Shown: positions 53,511-62,910, counted from the stretch's first letter. The stretch is DNA of 64,000 bases from Ancylobacter aquaticus (GCF_004339465.1 NZ_SMFY01000001.1:1178001-1242000); one strand, 5' to 3'. A program made the numbers and translations. Notes: a model not told the origin generated them from the sequence alone.

Positions 53511-54536
53511 ATGGCGGAGGCCGCTCGCCCGGAAGGCATGAGCGACGTCGACCGGCAGGCGTTCGCCACCGCCACGGGGGTGCTCGCGGCGGTGTACATC
53601 GCGCTCTCGATGGGTCTGGACGAGCCCTATTGGGCGGCGCTCAGCGTGCTGATGATCGCCAACACCGATCGCGACGCACTGGTAACAAAGGGCGTGCTGC
53701 GGGTTCTCAGCACCCTTGTCGGTGTGGGTGTCGGCTTTGTCGTCGCGCAATGGATGGAGGGGCTGCCGATCCAGCAGGCGCTGCTGGTGGGGGCCTCCGC
53801 CGCCATCGGTACCTATGGCAAGCAGCGCAGCGCCTATTCCTACGCCTGGTTCTATGGCGGGCTGACCTTCATGCTGGTCATGCTGTTTTCCATGGTCCAG
53901 CCGCAGGACCTCTACAGCTTCGCGCATTATCGCTGCTACGAGATCATCATCGGCGTGGTGTGCGGCACGCTGGCGAGTTGGGCGCTGGGGCCGAATGCCG
54001 GCGAACTGCATGCCCGGCTCAAGGCGCAGGCGGTGGCGAGCACGCCCGAGAATGCCCTGCGACAGGCGCTGATCGCCGGTCTCGGCGCCATTGTCATCGT
54101 CATCGTCTGGTCGCAGTTCGACCTGCCGCAATTGCCGCAGGTGCTGATTTCCAGCCTCATCGTGGTGGATACGGACCCCAATGCCACGCGCCATAAGGGC
54201 TGGCAGCGCATCCTCGGCTGCATTGCCGGGGGCGCGGCGGGGCTGCTGGTCATCGGGCTCGACGCGACCGATCAGCTTTGGTGGGCGGCGATGCTGTTCC
54301 TCGGCATCTTCTCCTTCGCGCGGGTACATCTTTCCAAGATGCCCAACGCCTATATCGGCACGCAGTCGGCCATCGCTTACATCGTCACGCTCATATATCC
54401 GGGGCCGCCATCCTCGCTGCTTCCCCCGCTCGACCGGCTGGTCGGCATCGTTATCGGGGTGAGCATCATGACCGCGCTGGTCTGGGCGCTGAACCCGCCG
54501 CCCACAGCGGAAAAGCCGGCGGAAAAATCCGCCTGA
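53511..54536 (+). CDS. FUSC family inner-membrane transporter (AaeB/YccS-like)
   Basis: A 341-residue protein with two sets of hydrophobic helices: MGLDEPYWAALSVLMIANTDRDALVTKGVLRVLSTLVGVGVG in the first half, and a repeat-like second half SSLIVVDTDPNATRHKGWQRILGCIAGGAAGLLV. That pattern with W-A-x-x-S/T and G-x-x-R-x-x-G is the fusaric acid resistance (FUSC) signature. It is half the size of AaeB and lacks the large cytosolic domain. It is coupled to the HlyD adaptor upstream and convergent, without a gap, with the ferredoxin-like gene. Confidence 0.88.
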   Translation: MAEAARPEGMSDVDRQAFATATGVLAAVYIALSMGLDEPYWAALSVLMIANTDRDALVTKGVLRVLSTLVGVGVGFVVAQWMEGLPIQQALLVGASAAIGTYGKQRSAYSYAWFYGGLTFMLVMLFSMVQPQDLYSFAHYRCYEIIIGVVCGTLASWALGPNAGELHARLKAQAVASTPENALRQALIAGLGAIVIVIVWSQFDLPQLPQVLISSLIVVDTDPNATRHKGWQRILGCIAGGAAGLLVIGLDATDQLWWAAMLFLGIFSFARVHLSKMPNAYIGTQSAIAYIVTLIYPGPPSSLLPPLDRLVGIVIGVSIMTALVWALNPPPTAEKPAEKSA

Positions 54537-54872
54537 TCAGTCGCGGTCGCGCGCCGGGGCGATCGTCGCCAGCAGCGCATCGAGATCGGCGCCGCGCGGC
54601 ACGCTGGCCCAGACGCCGGGCGTGCCGGCGGGAATGACGATGACGGCGTTCTTCGGGCAGATGTCGAGGCAGGGCACCTCGATGACGGCGACAGGCGCGC
54701 CCTTGCGGCGCGGCTTCTTCATCGGCTTGCCGCCCTCGCGCCGGGCGACGGCGGCGCGCAGCGCCTTGGGCAACGCCTCCCGGCCGTCGGAGCCGAAGCC
54801 GCCGTCCAGCTTCTTCGCGCATTTGCGGCACACCAGCACCACGTCCGTCCAGTCGGATCTGATGGCCTTCAT
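54537..54872 (-). CDS. Thioredoxin-like [2Fe-2S] ferredoxin domain protein
   Basis: A 111-residue protein with cysteines 15, 18, 68 and 72 in the arrangement VCRKC ... PCLDICPKNAV, suited to one 2Fe-2S cluster on a thioredoxin-like fold. A basic segment (KPMKKPRRKG) sits between the cysteine pairs. The C-terminus contains a short PRGADLDALLATI helix like other (2Fe-2S) ferredoxin-domain proteins. The redox partner is unknown. Its stop is directly next to the FUSC stop on the other strand. An inverted repeat lies just upstream of its start. Confidence 0.75.
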   Translation of the reverse strand: MKAIRSDWTDVVLVCRKCAKKLDGGFGSDGREALPKALRAAVARREGGKPMKKPRRKGAPVAVIEVPCLDICPKNAVIVIPAGTPGVWASVPRGADLDALLATIAPARDRD

Positions 54873-54956
54873 GTGCGGCGGACCCCTGCCATTGCCGGCC
54901 CGGTGGGCCCGTCTCGGCGGGCATGTGGCATCGCCGGGGGGAATTGTCGACCTATA

Positions 54957-55026
54957 CCGGCCGGGAGGCTGGGCTCAGGCGCGCCGAGGGGGCAACCGAC
55001 GCACTGGAAATTGGCCTCCCGGCCGG
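54957..55026. repeat. 13-bp inverted repeat after the RND pump gene
   Basis: CCGGCCGGGAGGC at 54957-54969 and GCCTCCCGGCCGG at 55014-55026, perfect, with a 44-base loop. It lies 10 bases after the RND stop (minus strand) and can fold as a 3' end structure for that operon. No clear T-run. Confidence 0.5.
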
Positions 55027-55036
55027 GCAGCAAGGC

Positions 55037-58000
55037 TCACTCGGCCGCAAGCGGCGCGATATGGGCCTCGCCGTGCTGCCGCAGCGGGCGGTTGCCCGCC
55101 AGACGCCGCAGCAGCACGTAGAAGACGGGCGTGAGGAACAGCCCGAAGAAGGTGACGCCGATCATGCCGGCGAACACGGCGATGCCCATGGCATGGCGCA
55201 TCTCGGCGCCGGCGCCGGTGGAAAGCACCAGCGGCAGCACGCCCATGATGAAGGCGAAGGACGTCATCAGGATCGGCCGCAGGCGCAGGCGGCTGGCCTC
55301 GATCGCCGCCTCCACCGGGTTGCGGCCCATGAACTCCAGCTCGCGGGCGAATTCCACGATCAGGATCGCGTTCTTCGCCGACAGGCCGACCAGCACGACG
55401 AGGCCGATCTGGGTGAAGATGTTGTTGTCACCCCCGCCCAGCCAGACGCCGTACAGCGCCGCGCCCAGGCCCATGGGAACGATCAGGATGATCGCGATGG
55501 GCAGCGTCAGGCTCTCATACTGGGCGGCCAGCACCAGGAAGACGAGCAGCAGCGCCAGCGGGAACACGAGGAACGAGGAATCGCCGGCCAGGATTTCCTG
55601 ATAGGTGAGGTCGGTCCATTCATAGTCGAAGCCCGGCGGCAGCACTTCCGCCGCGATCCGCACCGCCGCTTCCTGCGCCTGCCCCGAGGAATAGCCGGGC
55701 GCCGGCGACGCGTTGAAGTCGGCGGTGAGGAAGCCGTTATAGCGCTGGGCGCGTTCCGGCCCGGCCGTCGTCTCCACCCGGAGCAGCGCCGAGAGCGGGA
55801 TCATCTCGCCGCTGTTGGAGCGCACCTTCAGCTTGCCGATGTCCTCGGGCCGGGCGCGGAACGGCGCGTCGGCCTGCGCCCGCACCGAGTAGGTGCGGCC
55901 GAACTTGTTGAAGTCGTTGACATAGAGCGAGCCGAGATAGACCTGCAGCGTCTCGAACACCGAGTTGATCGGCACGCCGAGCTGGCGGGCCTTGGTGCGG
56001 TCCACATCGGTGAAGATCTGCGGCACGTTGATCTGGTAGGTGGTGAACTGGCCGGTCAGCTCCGGCGCGGCCATCGCCTTGGCCATGAAGGCATTGGTCA
56101 CGTCGTTCAGCGCTTCATAGCCCTGTCCCGAACGGTCCTCCAGCTGCAGCTTGAAGCCGCCGACGACGCCGAGGCCCTGCACCGGCGGGGGCGGGAACAT
56201 GGCGATGAAGGCGCCCTTGATCACCCCGTATTTCTGGTTCAGCGCCCCGGCGATGGCACCGGCGGAAAGCTCGGGGCTCTGCCGGTCCTCGAACGGGTCG
56301 AGCACCGAGAACACGATGCCGGCATTGGACGAGTTGGAGAAGCCGGCGATCGAGAGTCCCGGGAAAGCAACGGCGCTGGAAACGCCGGGCTGGGCCAGGG
56401 TGATCTCGGTCATCTGGCGGATCACCTGTTCGGTGCGGTCGAGCGTGGCACCGTCGGGCAGCTGGGCGAAGCCGACGAGGTACTGCTTGTCCTGCGCCGG
56501 CACGAAGCCGGGCGGCACCGCCTGGAACAGCCACCACGTGGCGCCCAGCATCACGGCATAGAACACCATGACCAGGCTCTTGGCCTTCAGCGTGCCGCGC
56601 ACGCCCTTGCCATAGCCGTGCGAGCCGCGCGCGAACACCCAGTTGAAGCCACGGAAGAACCAGCCGAACAGGAAGTTGATCACACGCTGCAGCGGGTCCG
56701 GCGGCGTGTCGTGGCTGCGCAGCAGCAGCGCCGCCAGAGCGGGCGACAAGGTGAGCGAGTTCACCGCCGAGATGACGGTCGAGATGGCAACGGTGAGGGC
56801 GAACTGCCGGTAGAACTGGCCCGACAGGCCGGAGATGAAGGCCAGCGGCACGAACACCGCCACCAGAACCAGCGCGATGGCGATGATCGGACCGGACACT
56901 TCGCTCATCGCCTGATAGGCGGCGGCGCGCGGGGTCAGCCCGTTCTCGATGTTGCGCTCCACATTCTCCACCACCACGATGGCGTCGTCGACCACGATGC
57001 CGATGGCGAGCACCAGCCCGAACAGGCTCAGCGCGTTGATCGAGAAGCCGAAGATATACATCACCGCGAAGGTGCCGACGATAGAGACGGGCACGGCGAG
57101 CAGCGGGATGATGGAGGCGCGCCAGGTCTGCAGGAACACCACGACGACGATGACCACCAGGGCCACCGCCTCGAACAGCGTGTGAATCACCGCGTCGATG
57201 GAGGCGTCGACGAAGCGGGTGGTGTCGTAGACGATGTCGAAGTCGACGCCTTCCGGCATCGTCTTCTTCACTTCCGCCATGGTGGCGCGCACGTTGTCGG
57301 CGATTTCCAGCGCGTTGGAGCCGGGCGCCTGGAACACGCCGAGACCGACCGCCTGCTTGTTGTCGAGCAGCGAGCGCAGCGCGTAGTCGGCGGCGCCGAG
57401 CTCGATGCGGGCGACGTCGCGCAGGCGCACGATCTGGCCGGTCTCGCCGGTCTTCACGACGATGTCGCCGAATTCCTCCTCGGTCTCCAGCCGGCCCCGC
57501 GCATTGATGGTGAGCTGGAGGTCCACGTCCGCCTGCGCCGGCGAGGCCCCGACGATGCCGGCAGCGGCCTGCACGTTCTGCGCCCGGATCTCGCCCACCA
57601 CGTCGCTGGCGGAAAGCCCGTGCTCGGCGATCTTCTGCGGGTCGAGCCAGACGCGCATGGAATAGTCGCCGCCGCCGAAAATCTCGATCTGGCCGACGCC
57701 GCCGATGCGGGCCAGCCGGTCCTTCACGTTCAACACCGCGTAATTGCGGAGATAGGTGATGTCGTAGCGGTCATTGGGCGAGATGAGGTGCACCACCATG
57801 AGGAAGGTGGGCGAGCTCTTTGCCGTGGTGATACCGAGCGAACGCACCTCTTCGGGCAGGCGCGGCTCGGCCTGGCCGACGCGGTTCTGCACCAGCTGCG
57901 TCGCCTTGTCCGGGTCGGTGCCCAGCTTGAAGGTGACGGTCAGCGTCATCACGCCGTCGGTGGTCGCCTGCGAGGACATATAAAGCATGTCCTCGACGCC

Positions 58001-58216
58001 GTTGATGGCTTCCTCGATGGGGGTGGCCACCGTGGCGGCGATCACCTTCGGGCTGGCGCCGGGATAGGTGGCGCGCACGATCACCTGCGGCGGCACGACT
58101 TCCGGATATTCCGAAATCGGCATCACCCGCAGGGCCAGAAGCCCCGCGAGGAAGATCAGCACGGAGAGGACGCCGGCGAAAATCGGCCGGTCGATGAAGA
58201 ATCGGGACAAATTCAT
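55037..58216 (-). CDS. RND multidrug efflux transporter (HAE1, AcrB/MexB-like)
   Basis: A 1059-residue inner-membrane proton antiporter. Start MNLSRFFIDRPIFAGVLSVLIFLAG follows a GGAGGA site. Family blocks: PISEYPEVVPPQVIVRATYPGAS, the TM4 motif GLVLAIGIVVDDAIVVVENVERN with the two Asp residues of the proton relay, FVPLAFISGLSGQFYRQFALT, PPGFVPAQDKQYL, and the late GLSAKNAILIVEFARE. It expels drugs and detergents from the periplasm and membrane, with the adaptor encoded 39 bases upstream. No outer membrane factor gene is in the operon, so a TolC-like channel elsewhere is needed. Confidence 0.95.
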   Translation of the reverse strand: MNLSRFFIDRPIFAGVLSVLIFLAGLLALRVMPISEYPEVVPPQVIVRATYPGASPKVIAATVATPIEEAINGVEDMLYMSSQATTDGVMTLTVTFKLGTDPDKATQLVQNRVGQAEPRLPEEVRSLGITTAKSSPTFLMVVHLISPNDRYDITYLRNYAVLNVKDRLARIGGVGQIEIFGGGDYSMRVWLDPQKIAEHGLSASDVVGEIRAQNVQAAAGIVGASPAQADVDLQLTINARGRLETEEEFGDIVVKTGETGQIVRLRDVARIELGAADYALRSLLDNKQAVGLGVFQAPGSNALEIADNVRATMAEVKKTMPEGVDFDIVYDTTRFVDASIDAVIHTLFEAVALVVIVVVVFLQTWRASIIPLLAVPVSIVGTFAVMYIFGFSINALSLFGLVLAIGIVVDDAIVVVENVERNIENGLTPRAAAYQAMSEVSGPIIAIALVLVAVFVPLAFISGLSGQFYRQFALTVAISTVISAVNSLTLSPALAALLLRSHDTPPDPLQRVINFLFGWFFRGFNWVFARGSHGYGKGVRGTLKAKSLVMVFYAVMLGATWWLFQAVPPGFVPAQDKQYLVGFAQLPDGATLDRTEQVIRQMTEITLAQPGVSSAVAFPGLSIAGFSNSSNAGIVFSVLDPFEDRQSPELSAGAIAGALNQKYGVIKGAFIAMFPPPPVQGLGVVGGFKLQLEDRSGQGYEALNDVTNAFMAKAMAAPELTGQFTTYQINVPQIFTDVDRTKARQLGVPINSVFETLQVYLGSLYVNDFNKFGRTYSVRAQADAPFRARPEDIGKLKVRSNSGEMIPLSALLRVETTAGPERAQRYNGFLTADFNASPAPGYSSGQAQEAAVRIAAEVLPPGFDYEWTDLTYQEILAGDSSFLVFPLALLLVFLVLAAQYESLTLPIAIILIVPMGLGAALYGVWLGGGDNNIFTQIGLVVLVGLSAKNAILIVEFARELEFMGRNPVEAAIEASRLRLRPILMTSFAFIMGVLPLVLSTGAGAEMRHAMGIAVFAGMIGVTFFGLFLTPVFYVLLRRLAGNRPLRQHGEAHIAPLAAE

Positions 58217-58255
58217 AGCGTCCTCCCCCAAGGAGGCAGAGCGTCGGGGCTGCGA

Positions 58256-59581
58256 TCAGCGCGCGGCGACGGAGGTGGTCGGGTCCGTCGCGGGTGCGGC
58301 GGATGCGGTTTCCATGGGCACGATCTCGGGCGCGACGACGGCGCCGGGGCGCACGCGCTGCAGGCCGTTGACGACGATGCGCTCGCCTTCCTTCAGCCCG
58401 TCGGTGATGACGCGCAGCCCGTCGGAGGGCGGGCCGAGCGTCACCTTGCGCCAGACGGCCTTGTTGTCGTCGCCGACCACGAAGACGAACTTCTTGTCCT
58501 GGTCGGTGCCGATGGCGCGCTCGTTCACCGCCAGCGCCGACTCGGTCTTGCCGCGGCCCATCTTCACCCGGGCGAACTGGCCCGGAACGAGGCGGCCATC
58601 GGCATTGTCGAACACGGCGCGCAGGCGGAAGGTGCCGGTGGCCGTGTCGACCTGGTTGTCGACGAGCTGGAGATGGCCGCGCACCGTGCGCCCGCTCGTG
58701 GTGGCGGTGGTGATCTCGACCGGGATCTGGTCGATCTCGGTCAGCGCCACGTCATGCTCGCCCACCGAGGCCAGCGCTTCGGCCACCGCGTTCTCGTCGG
58801 CGTCGAAGCTGACATAGATCGGGTTGATCGAGACGAGGCTGGTCAGCACCGGCGAGGAGGCACCGGCGGCGACGAGATTGCCGACCGTCACCTCGATGCG
58901 GCCGACGCGCCCGTCCACCGGGGCACGCACCTCGGTATAGCCGAGGTCGAGCTTGGCGGTCTGCACGGCGGCATCCGCCGCCCGCAGGTTCGCTTCCGCC
59001 TCGCGATAGGCATTGGTGCGCTGGTCGAGGTCGCGTACCGAGACGGTGCGGTTGTCGACCAGCTGCTTGCCGCGTTCAAGCTCGCTGCGGGTCAGTTCCA
59101 CCCGCGCGGCGGCGGCCTCGCGCAGGGATTCCGCACGGGTCACCGCGGTCTCGAACGGGGCGGGGTCGATGGTGACGAGCAGGTCGCCCTGCTTCACCAG
59201 CGCGCCTTCGCGGAAGTGGATCTTCTCCACCGCTCCCTCGACGCGCGAGCGCACATCCACCACTTCCACCGCGCGCAGGCGGCCGGAGAACTCGTCCCAC
59301 TTCATGGTGTCGCGCGCCTTCAGCACCGCGACCTCGACCGGCATCGCCGGCGGGGCGGCGGCTTCGGCCGGCGCGGGATCGGTGGCCAGCGCCGTCGAGC
59401 TCGGCCAGGAAACGAATACCGCGCCGGCGGTTGCCAGCATGGCGAGGGTGAGCGCCAGCCCGGCCTCGCGCCAGCCGCGCTGCGTCTTCGAGCGGGGCGT
59501 GCGGGGCGTTCCATCGTGAACGATGGCGGCGTGCGCGACGTGTGTCGGGGCGGCCTCGGTGCCGATTGTCTTGTCACTCAT
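58256..59581 (-). CDS. RND efflux periplasmic adaptor subunit
   Basis: A 441-residue membrane fusion protein. A cytosolic N-terminus of about 40 residues and one membrane helix (AGLALTLAMLATAGAVFVSW) replace the lipoprotein signal of AcrA. Then come PVEVAVLKARDTMKWDEFSGRL, lipoyl motif VRSRVEGAVEKIHFREGALVKQGDLLVTIDPAPFE, the coiled coil RAESLREAAAARVELTRSELER, YTEVRAPVDGRVGRIEVTVGNLV and barrel and proximal domains. GGGAGA precedes the ATG at 59581. Middle gene of the hydrolase-adaptor-RND operon. Confidence 0.94.
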   Translation of the reverse strand: MSDKTIGTEAAPTHVAHAAIVHDGTPRTPRSKTQRGWREAGLALTLAMLATAGAVFVSWPSSTALATDPAPAEAAAPPAMPVEVAVLKARDTMKWDEFSGRLRAVEVVDVRSRVEGAVEKIHFREGALVKQGDLLVTIDPAPFETAVTRAESLREAAAARVELTRSELERGKQLVDNRTVSVRDLDQRTNAYREAEANLRAADAAVQTAKLDLGYTEVRAPVDGRVGRIEVTVGNLVAAGASSPVLTSLVSINPIYVSFDADENAVAEALASVGEHDVALTEIDQIPVEITTATTSGRTVRGHLQLVDNQVDTATGTFRLRAVFDNADGRLVPGQFARVKMGRGKTESALAVNERAIGTDQDKKFVFVVGDDNKAVWRKVTLGPPSDGLRVITDGLKEGERIVVNGLQRVRPGAVVAPEIVPMETASAAPATDPTTSVAAR

Positions 59582-59598
59582 GACGGATCTCCCGGCCC

Positions 59599-60423
59599 TC
59601 AGGCCCGAATGGTGCGAACAGGTGCGGCGGAATTTTCCGCCAGGAATTTCTGGAACAGGTCGCGCAGGACCCCCTCCCAAAGCGGGGCGGCCTCGATGGC
59701 TTCGTCCATGCTCCGCGAGGAGCAGTCCGTGCCTTCGAGCATGTGGCATTCGACGGTGACGCCGCCCTCGCGCAGGCGTTCGCCATAGGCGACGCTCTCG
59801 TCGCGGATCGGGCAGTCGTCGACGGTGACGATAAGGGCGGGGGCGACGCCGCCCAGCCGGCGCGAGCCGAGGGGCGCGGCATAGGGATGGGCGGCGCGGT
59901 CGGCGCTGCCGAGATAGCGATGCCAGCCATCCGCCCATTTGCACCCCGACGCGCCGGCGGCGGCGGCGTGGATGGAGCTTGAGCACAGGCTGGGGTCGAC
60001 CATGGGCGACAGCAGGATCTGCCCGGACAAGGGCGGCGCCTGCTGGTCGCGGGCCATCAGGCTGAGGGCGGTGGCGAGATTGGCGCCGGCTTCATCGCCG
60101 GCCACGAACAGCCGCGCGCCGCGCCCCGCCCATGTCGCCCGTTCGGCATAAAGCCGGCCGAGCGCCTTGAACGACACGTTCAGTGCCGCCGGAAAGGGGT
60201 GTTCGGGCGCCAGCGGGTAGTCGATCGACACCACCACCGCCCCGGCTTCAGCCATCAGCTGGCAGACCCGTGCGCTGCAATCGAGGTCGCCATCGGTGAA
60301 GCAGCCGCCGTGCAGGTACAGCACCAGCGGGGTCGGACGCAGGGGCGTGCCGGGGCGATAGACGCGCGCCGGTAGCGCCGTCCCGTCGATCTCCAGCCTC
60401 TCCTCGGTCCACAATGCGGTCAT
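59599..60423 (-). CDS. Alpha/beta hydrolase (HSL esterase fold) lacking the usual catalytic residues
   Basis: A 274-residue protein of the hormone-sensitive lipase fold: VLYLHGGCFTDGD oxyanion loop, VVVSIDYPLAPEHPFPAAL, and the elbow VAGDEAGANLA. In active members the elbow is GDSAG; here Glu111 takes the place of the nucleophile Ser. The acid region reads DDCPIRDES (usually DPLRDE), and the stretch where the catalytic His normally lies (HGF) reads EGTDCSSRS without His. The fold is intact, so a binding or scaffold role is more likely than ester hydrolysis. It heads the RND operon, 17 bases before the adaptor. Start is uncertain: ATG at 60423 has GGTGGG; 60435 (ATG) and 60459 (GTG) are alternatives. 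Confidence 0.8.
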   Translation of the reverse strand: MTALWTEERLEIDGTALPARVYRPGTPLRPTPLVLYLHGGCFTDGDLDCSARVCQLMAEAGAVVVSIDYPLAPEHPFPAALNVSFKALGRLYAERATWAGRGARLFVAGDEAGANLATALSLMARDQQAPPLSGQILLSPMVDPSLCSSSIHAAAAGASGCKWADGWHRYLGSADRAAHPYAAPLGSRRLGGVAPALIVTVDDCPIRDESVAYGERLREGGVTVECHMLEGTDCSSRSMDEAIEAAPLWEGVLRDLFQKFLAENSAAPVRTIRA

Positions 60424-60461
60424 GGTGCCCACCATCGTGATGCCGGCCTTTGCCGCCACCC

Positions 60462-60561
60462 GATATCGCCAATATCTATTGCAGTGCAGCGAAACCTAAT
60501 ACCGATGCGCTGTCGAAAAAATAGCCGTTTTGCGATAACATTATTCACGTATAGAAATAAT
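60462..60561. promoter_or_regulatory. Candidate LysR binding palindromes between hydrolase and LysR genes
   Basis: An AT-rich divergent region with two dyads: GATAT-N5-ATATC at 60462-60476 and ATTATT-N10-AATAAT at 60540-60561. The second is 13 bases before the LysR start codon and fits the T-N11-A rule. They could be the sites from which the LysR protein controls itself and the RND operon. Confidence 0.45.
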
Positions 60562-60573
60562 AGGACGGTAGCT

Positions 60574-61524
60574 ATGGACCAGATCGCGGCGATGCGGGCC
60601 TTTGCCCGGGTGGTGGAGGCCGGCAGTTTCAGCCGCGCCGCCGACCTGCTCGACATACCCAAGCCCACCGTCACCAAGCTGATCCAGCAACTGGAGGCGC
60701 ATCTGCGCACCAAGCTGCTCAACCGCTCGACCCGCCGGGTGGCGGTGACGCCGGACGGTGCGGCCTATTACGAGCGCGCGCTGGCGCTGCTGTCCGATCT
60801 CGACGAGCTTGACGGCTCGATGGCGCACTCGCAGGCGACCCCGTCGGGGCGGTTGCGGGTCGATGTGCCCTCGTCGCTGGCGCTCTATGCGCTGATTCCC
60901 GCGCTGCCGGACTTCTTCGCCCGCCACCCCGACATCCAGCTCGATCTCGGCGTCACCGACCGGCCGGTCGACCTGCTGGCCGAGAATGTCGACTGCGCCA
61001 TTCGCGGCGGCGACCTTCTCGATCCGACGCTGATCGCCCGCCGCATCGGCGAGGTGCGGCTGATGCACTACGCCGCCCCCGCCTATATCAAGCGCCACGG
61101 CCTGCCGCAGCACCCGCGCGAATTGGCGCAGGGGCATCACATCATCGGCTATTTCAGCGCCCGCACCGGGCGGCCGGTGGCGTTCGACATGGTGCGCGGC
61201 GAGGAGAGCTATGAACTGCACCTGCCCCATGTGCTCGCCACCAACGATTCCACCGCCTATCTCGCCGCCGGCCTCGCCGGGCTGGGCATCACGCAGACCA
61301 TCGAGGCGATGGTCGCGCCCTATCTCGAGTCCGGCGCGCTGGTGCGGGTGCTGCCGGACTGGCAGGCCGGGCCGATCGTGCTGCACGTCGTCTACGCCCC
61401 CAATCGGCATCTGAGCAGCCGCCTGCGGGTCTTCGTCGACTGGGTGGCGGAATTGTTCGGCTCCGGCGGCGCCTACCGCTCCGCCGCCGCCTCGCTCATT
61501 CTGCCCACCGGCCCACGCGACTGA
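60574..61524 (+). CDS. LysR-family regulator divergent from the RND operon
   Basis: A 316-residue LysR protein: HTH MDQIAAMRAFARVVEAGSFSRAADLLDIPKPTVTKLIQQLE, then GRLRVDVPSSLALYALIPALPDFFARHPDIQLDLGVTDRPVDLLAENVDCAIRGG. The HTH tail RSTRRVAVTPDG and this effector domain match the subgroup often listed as DmlR/AaeR-like regulators. The ATG at 60574 has GGACGG; an earlier frame start at 60484 is not family-like. It faces the hydrolase-adaptor-RND operon across an AT-rich spacer, so control of that pump is likely. Confidence 0.9.
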   Translation: MDQIAAMRAFARVVEAGSFSRAADLLDIPKPTVTKLIQQLEAHLRTKLLNRSTRRVAVTPDGAAYYERALALLSDLDELDGSMAHSQATPSGRLRVDVPSSLALYALIPALPDFFARHPDIQLDLGVTDRPVDLLAENVDCAIRGGDLLDPTLIARRIGEVRLMHYAAPAYIKRHGLPQHPRELAQGHHIIGYFSARTGRPVAFDMVRGEESYELHLPHVLATNDSTAYLAAGLAGLGITQTIEAMVAPYLESGALVRVLPDWQAGPIVLHVVYAPNRHLSSRLRVFVDWVAELFGSGGAYRSAAASLILPTGPRD

Positions 61525-61533
61525 GAGGGTGCC

Positions 61534-62262
61534 TCAGTGCGCGACGCCGAGGAACTGCTGCAGTTCCGGCGTCTTCGGGCTGGAGAACACGTCCTCGGGC
61601 TTGCCGATTTCGTGCACCCGGCCCTGATGCATGAACACGACACGCGAGCACACGTCGCGGGCGAAGCGCATCTCGTGCGTCACCATCATCAGCGTCATGC
61701 CCTCGCCGGCGAGTTCCTTCACCACGGCGAGCACCTCGCTGACCAGTTCGGGATCGAGCGCCGAGGTGATCTCGTCGCAGAGAAGGGCGATGGGCTGCAT
61801 GGCGAGCGCGCGGGCGATGGCGACACGCTGCTGCTGGCCGCCGGAGAGCTGGTCCGGATAGGCATCGAACTTGTGGCCGAGCCCGACCCGCTCCATCATC
61901 TTCTTCGCCATGGCCTCGGCTTCCGCCTTCGGCGTCTTCTTCACCACCATCTGCGAGAGCATCACGTTGCGCCCCGCCGTGAGGTGGGGGAACAGGTTGA
62001 ACTGCTGGAAGATCATCCCGACCTTCAGCCGCAGCGCCTTGAGGTGCAGCTCGTCCGGCAGCAATTGCGCGCCGGCCACCGAGATCGAGCCCTCGTCGAT
62101 GGTCTCCAGCCCGTTGATGCAGCGCAGCAGCGTCGATTTTCCCGAGCCCGAGCGGCCGATGATGGCGATCACTTCGCCGGGCGCGACGTCGATGTTTATG
62201 CCCTTCAGCACTTCGTTGTCGCCGAAGCGCTTCTTCACCTCAGTGATTTCGATGAGCGACAT
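61534..62262 (-). CDS. Polar amino acid ABC transporter ATP-binding protein
   Basis: A 242-residue ATPase of the GlnQ/HisP group: Walker [15 protein letters not shown]-loop [20 protein letters not shown], signature LSGGQQQR, a Walker [17 protein letters not shown] and the H-loop MVTHEM. In Walker B, Ile replaces the common Pro/Ala-rich DEPTSALD (DEITSALD), a known variant. GAGGAAG precedes the ATG at 62262. It overlaps the permease gene upstream by 23 bases. Last gene of the operon on the minus strand. Confidence 0.94.
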   Translation of the reverse strand: MSLIEITEVKKRFGDNEVLKGINIDVAPGEVIAIIGRSGSGKSTLLRCINGLETIDEGSISVAGAQLLPDELHLKALRLKVGMIFQQFNLFPHLTAGRNVMLSQMVVKKTPKAEAEAMAKKMMERVGLGHKFDAYPDQLSGGQQQRVAIARALAMQPIALLCDEITSALDPELVSEVLAVVKELAGEGMTLMMVTHEMRFARDVCSRVVFMHQGRVHEIGKPEDVFSSPKTPELQQFLGVAH

Positions 62263-62899
62263 TGAGCTTCCTCTCAAGGATCTGGGAAGACTTGGACAGC
62301 GGCCAGCACAGGCAGAAATAGATGAGGGCGACGAAGCCGTAGACGGTGAACGGCTCGAAGGTGGCATTGGTGACGATGGTGCCAGCCTTGGAGAGCTCGA
62401 CAAAGCCGATGATCGAGGTCAGCGCCGTGCCCTTCACCACCTGCACCGAGAAGCCGACCGTGGGCGGCACGGCGATGCGCAGGGCCTGCGGCAGGATGAC
62501 GTGTCGCATCTGCTGGAGGTAGCCCATGCCGAGGCTGGACGAGGCTTCCCACTGCCCGCGGGCAACGGATTCGACGCAGCCGCGCCAGATTTCGGTGAGG
62601 AAGGCGGCTGACCACAGGATCAGCGCCACCCCCGCCGCCAGCCAGGCCGGCACGTCGATGCCGAACAGGCCGAGCCCGAAAAAGGCGAGGAACAACTGCA
62701 TCAGCAGCGGCGTGCCCTGGAACAGCTCGACATAGGTCTTGACGAAGGCGGGGCCGATCCGGCCCTCGCCGATGCGGGCGAACAGCAGCGCCGCGCCGAC
62801 CAGCCCGCCGCCGATGAAGGAGACGAGCGAGAGCAGCACGGTCCAGCGCGCCGCCAGCAGCAGGTTGCGCAGAATGTCCCAGGTGGTGAATTCATCCAT
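62240..62899 (-). CDS. Polar amino acid ABC transporter permease 1
   Basis: A 219-residue permease of the HisM/GlnP type: ILRNLLLAARWTVLLSLVSFIGGG, YVELFQGTPLLMQLFLAFFGLGL, and the EAA loop EASSSLGMGYLQQMRHVILPQALRIAVPP, followed by NATFEPFTVYGFVALIYFCLCWPLS. GGGAGG precedes the ATG. Starts 11 bases after the partner permease and overlaps the ATPase gene at its end. Confidence 0.94.
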   Translation of the reverse strand: MDEFTTWDILRNLLLAARWTVLLSLVSFIGGGLVGAALLFARIGEGRIGPAFVKTYVELFQGTPLLMQLFLAFFGLGLFGIDVPAWLAAGVALILWSAAFLTEIWRGCVESVARGQWEASSSLGMGYLQQMRHVILPQALRIAVPPTVGFSVQVVKGTALTSIIGFVELSKAGTIVTNATFEPFTVYGFVALIYFCLCWPLSKSSQILERKLNVAHRNH

Positions 62900-62910
62900 G
62901 ATCGCCTCCC

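Noticed and set aside
54923..59788. A 1621-codon open frame antisense to the RND pump and adaptor genes
   Set aside because: It mirrors two clear genes on the minus strand, has His/Arg/Gly/Asp-rich composition typical of antisense frames in high-GC DNA, no recognisable domain and no start signal.
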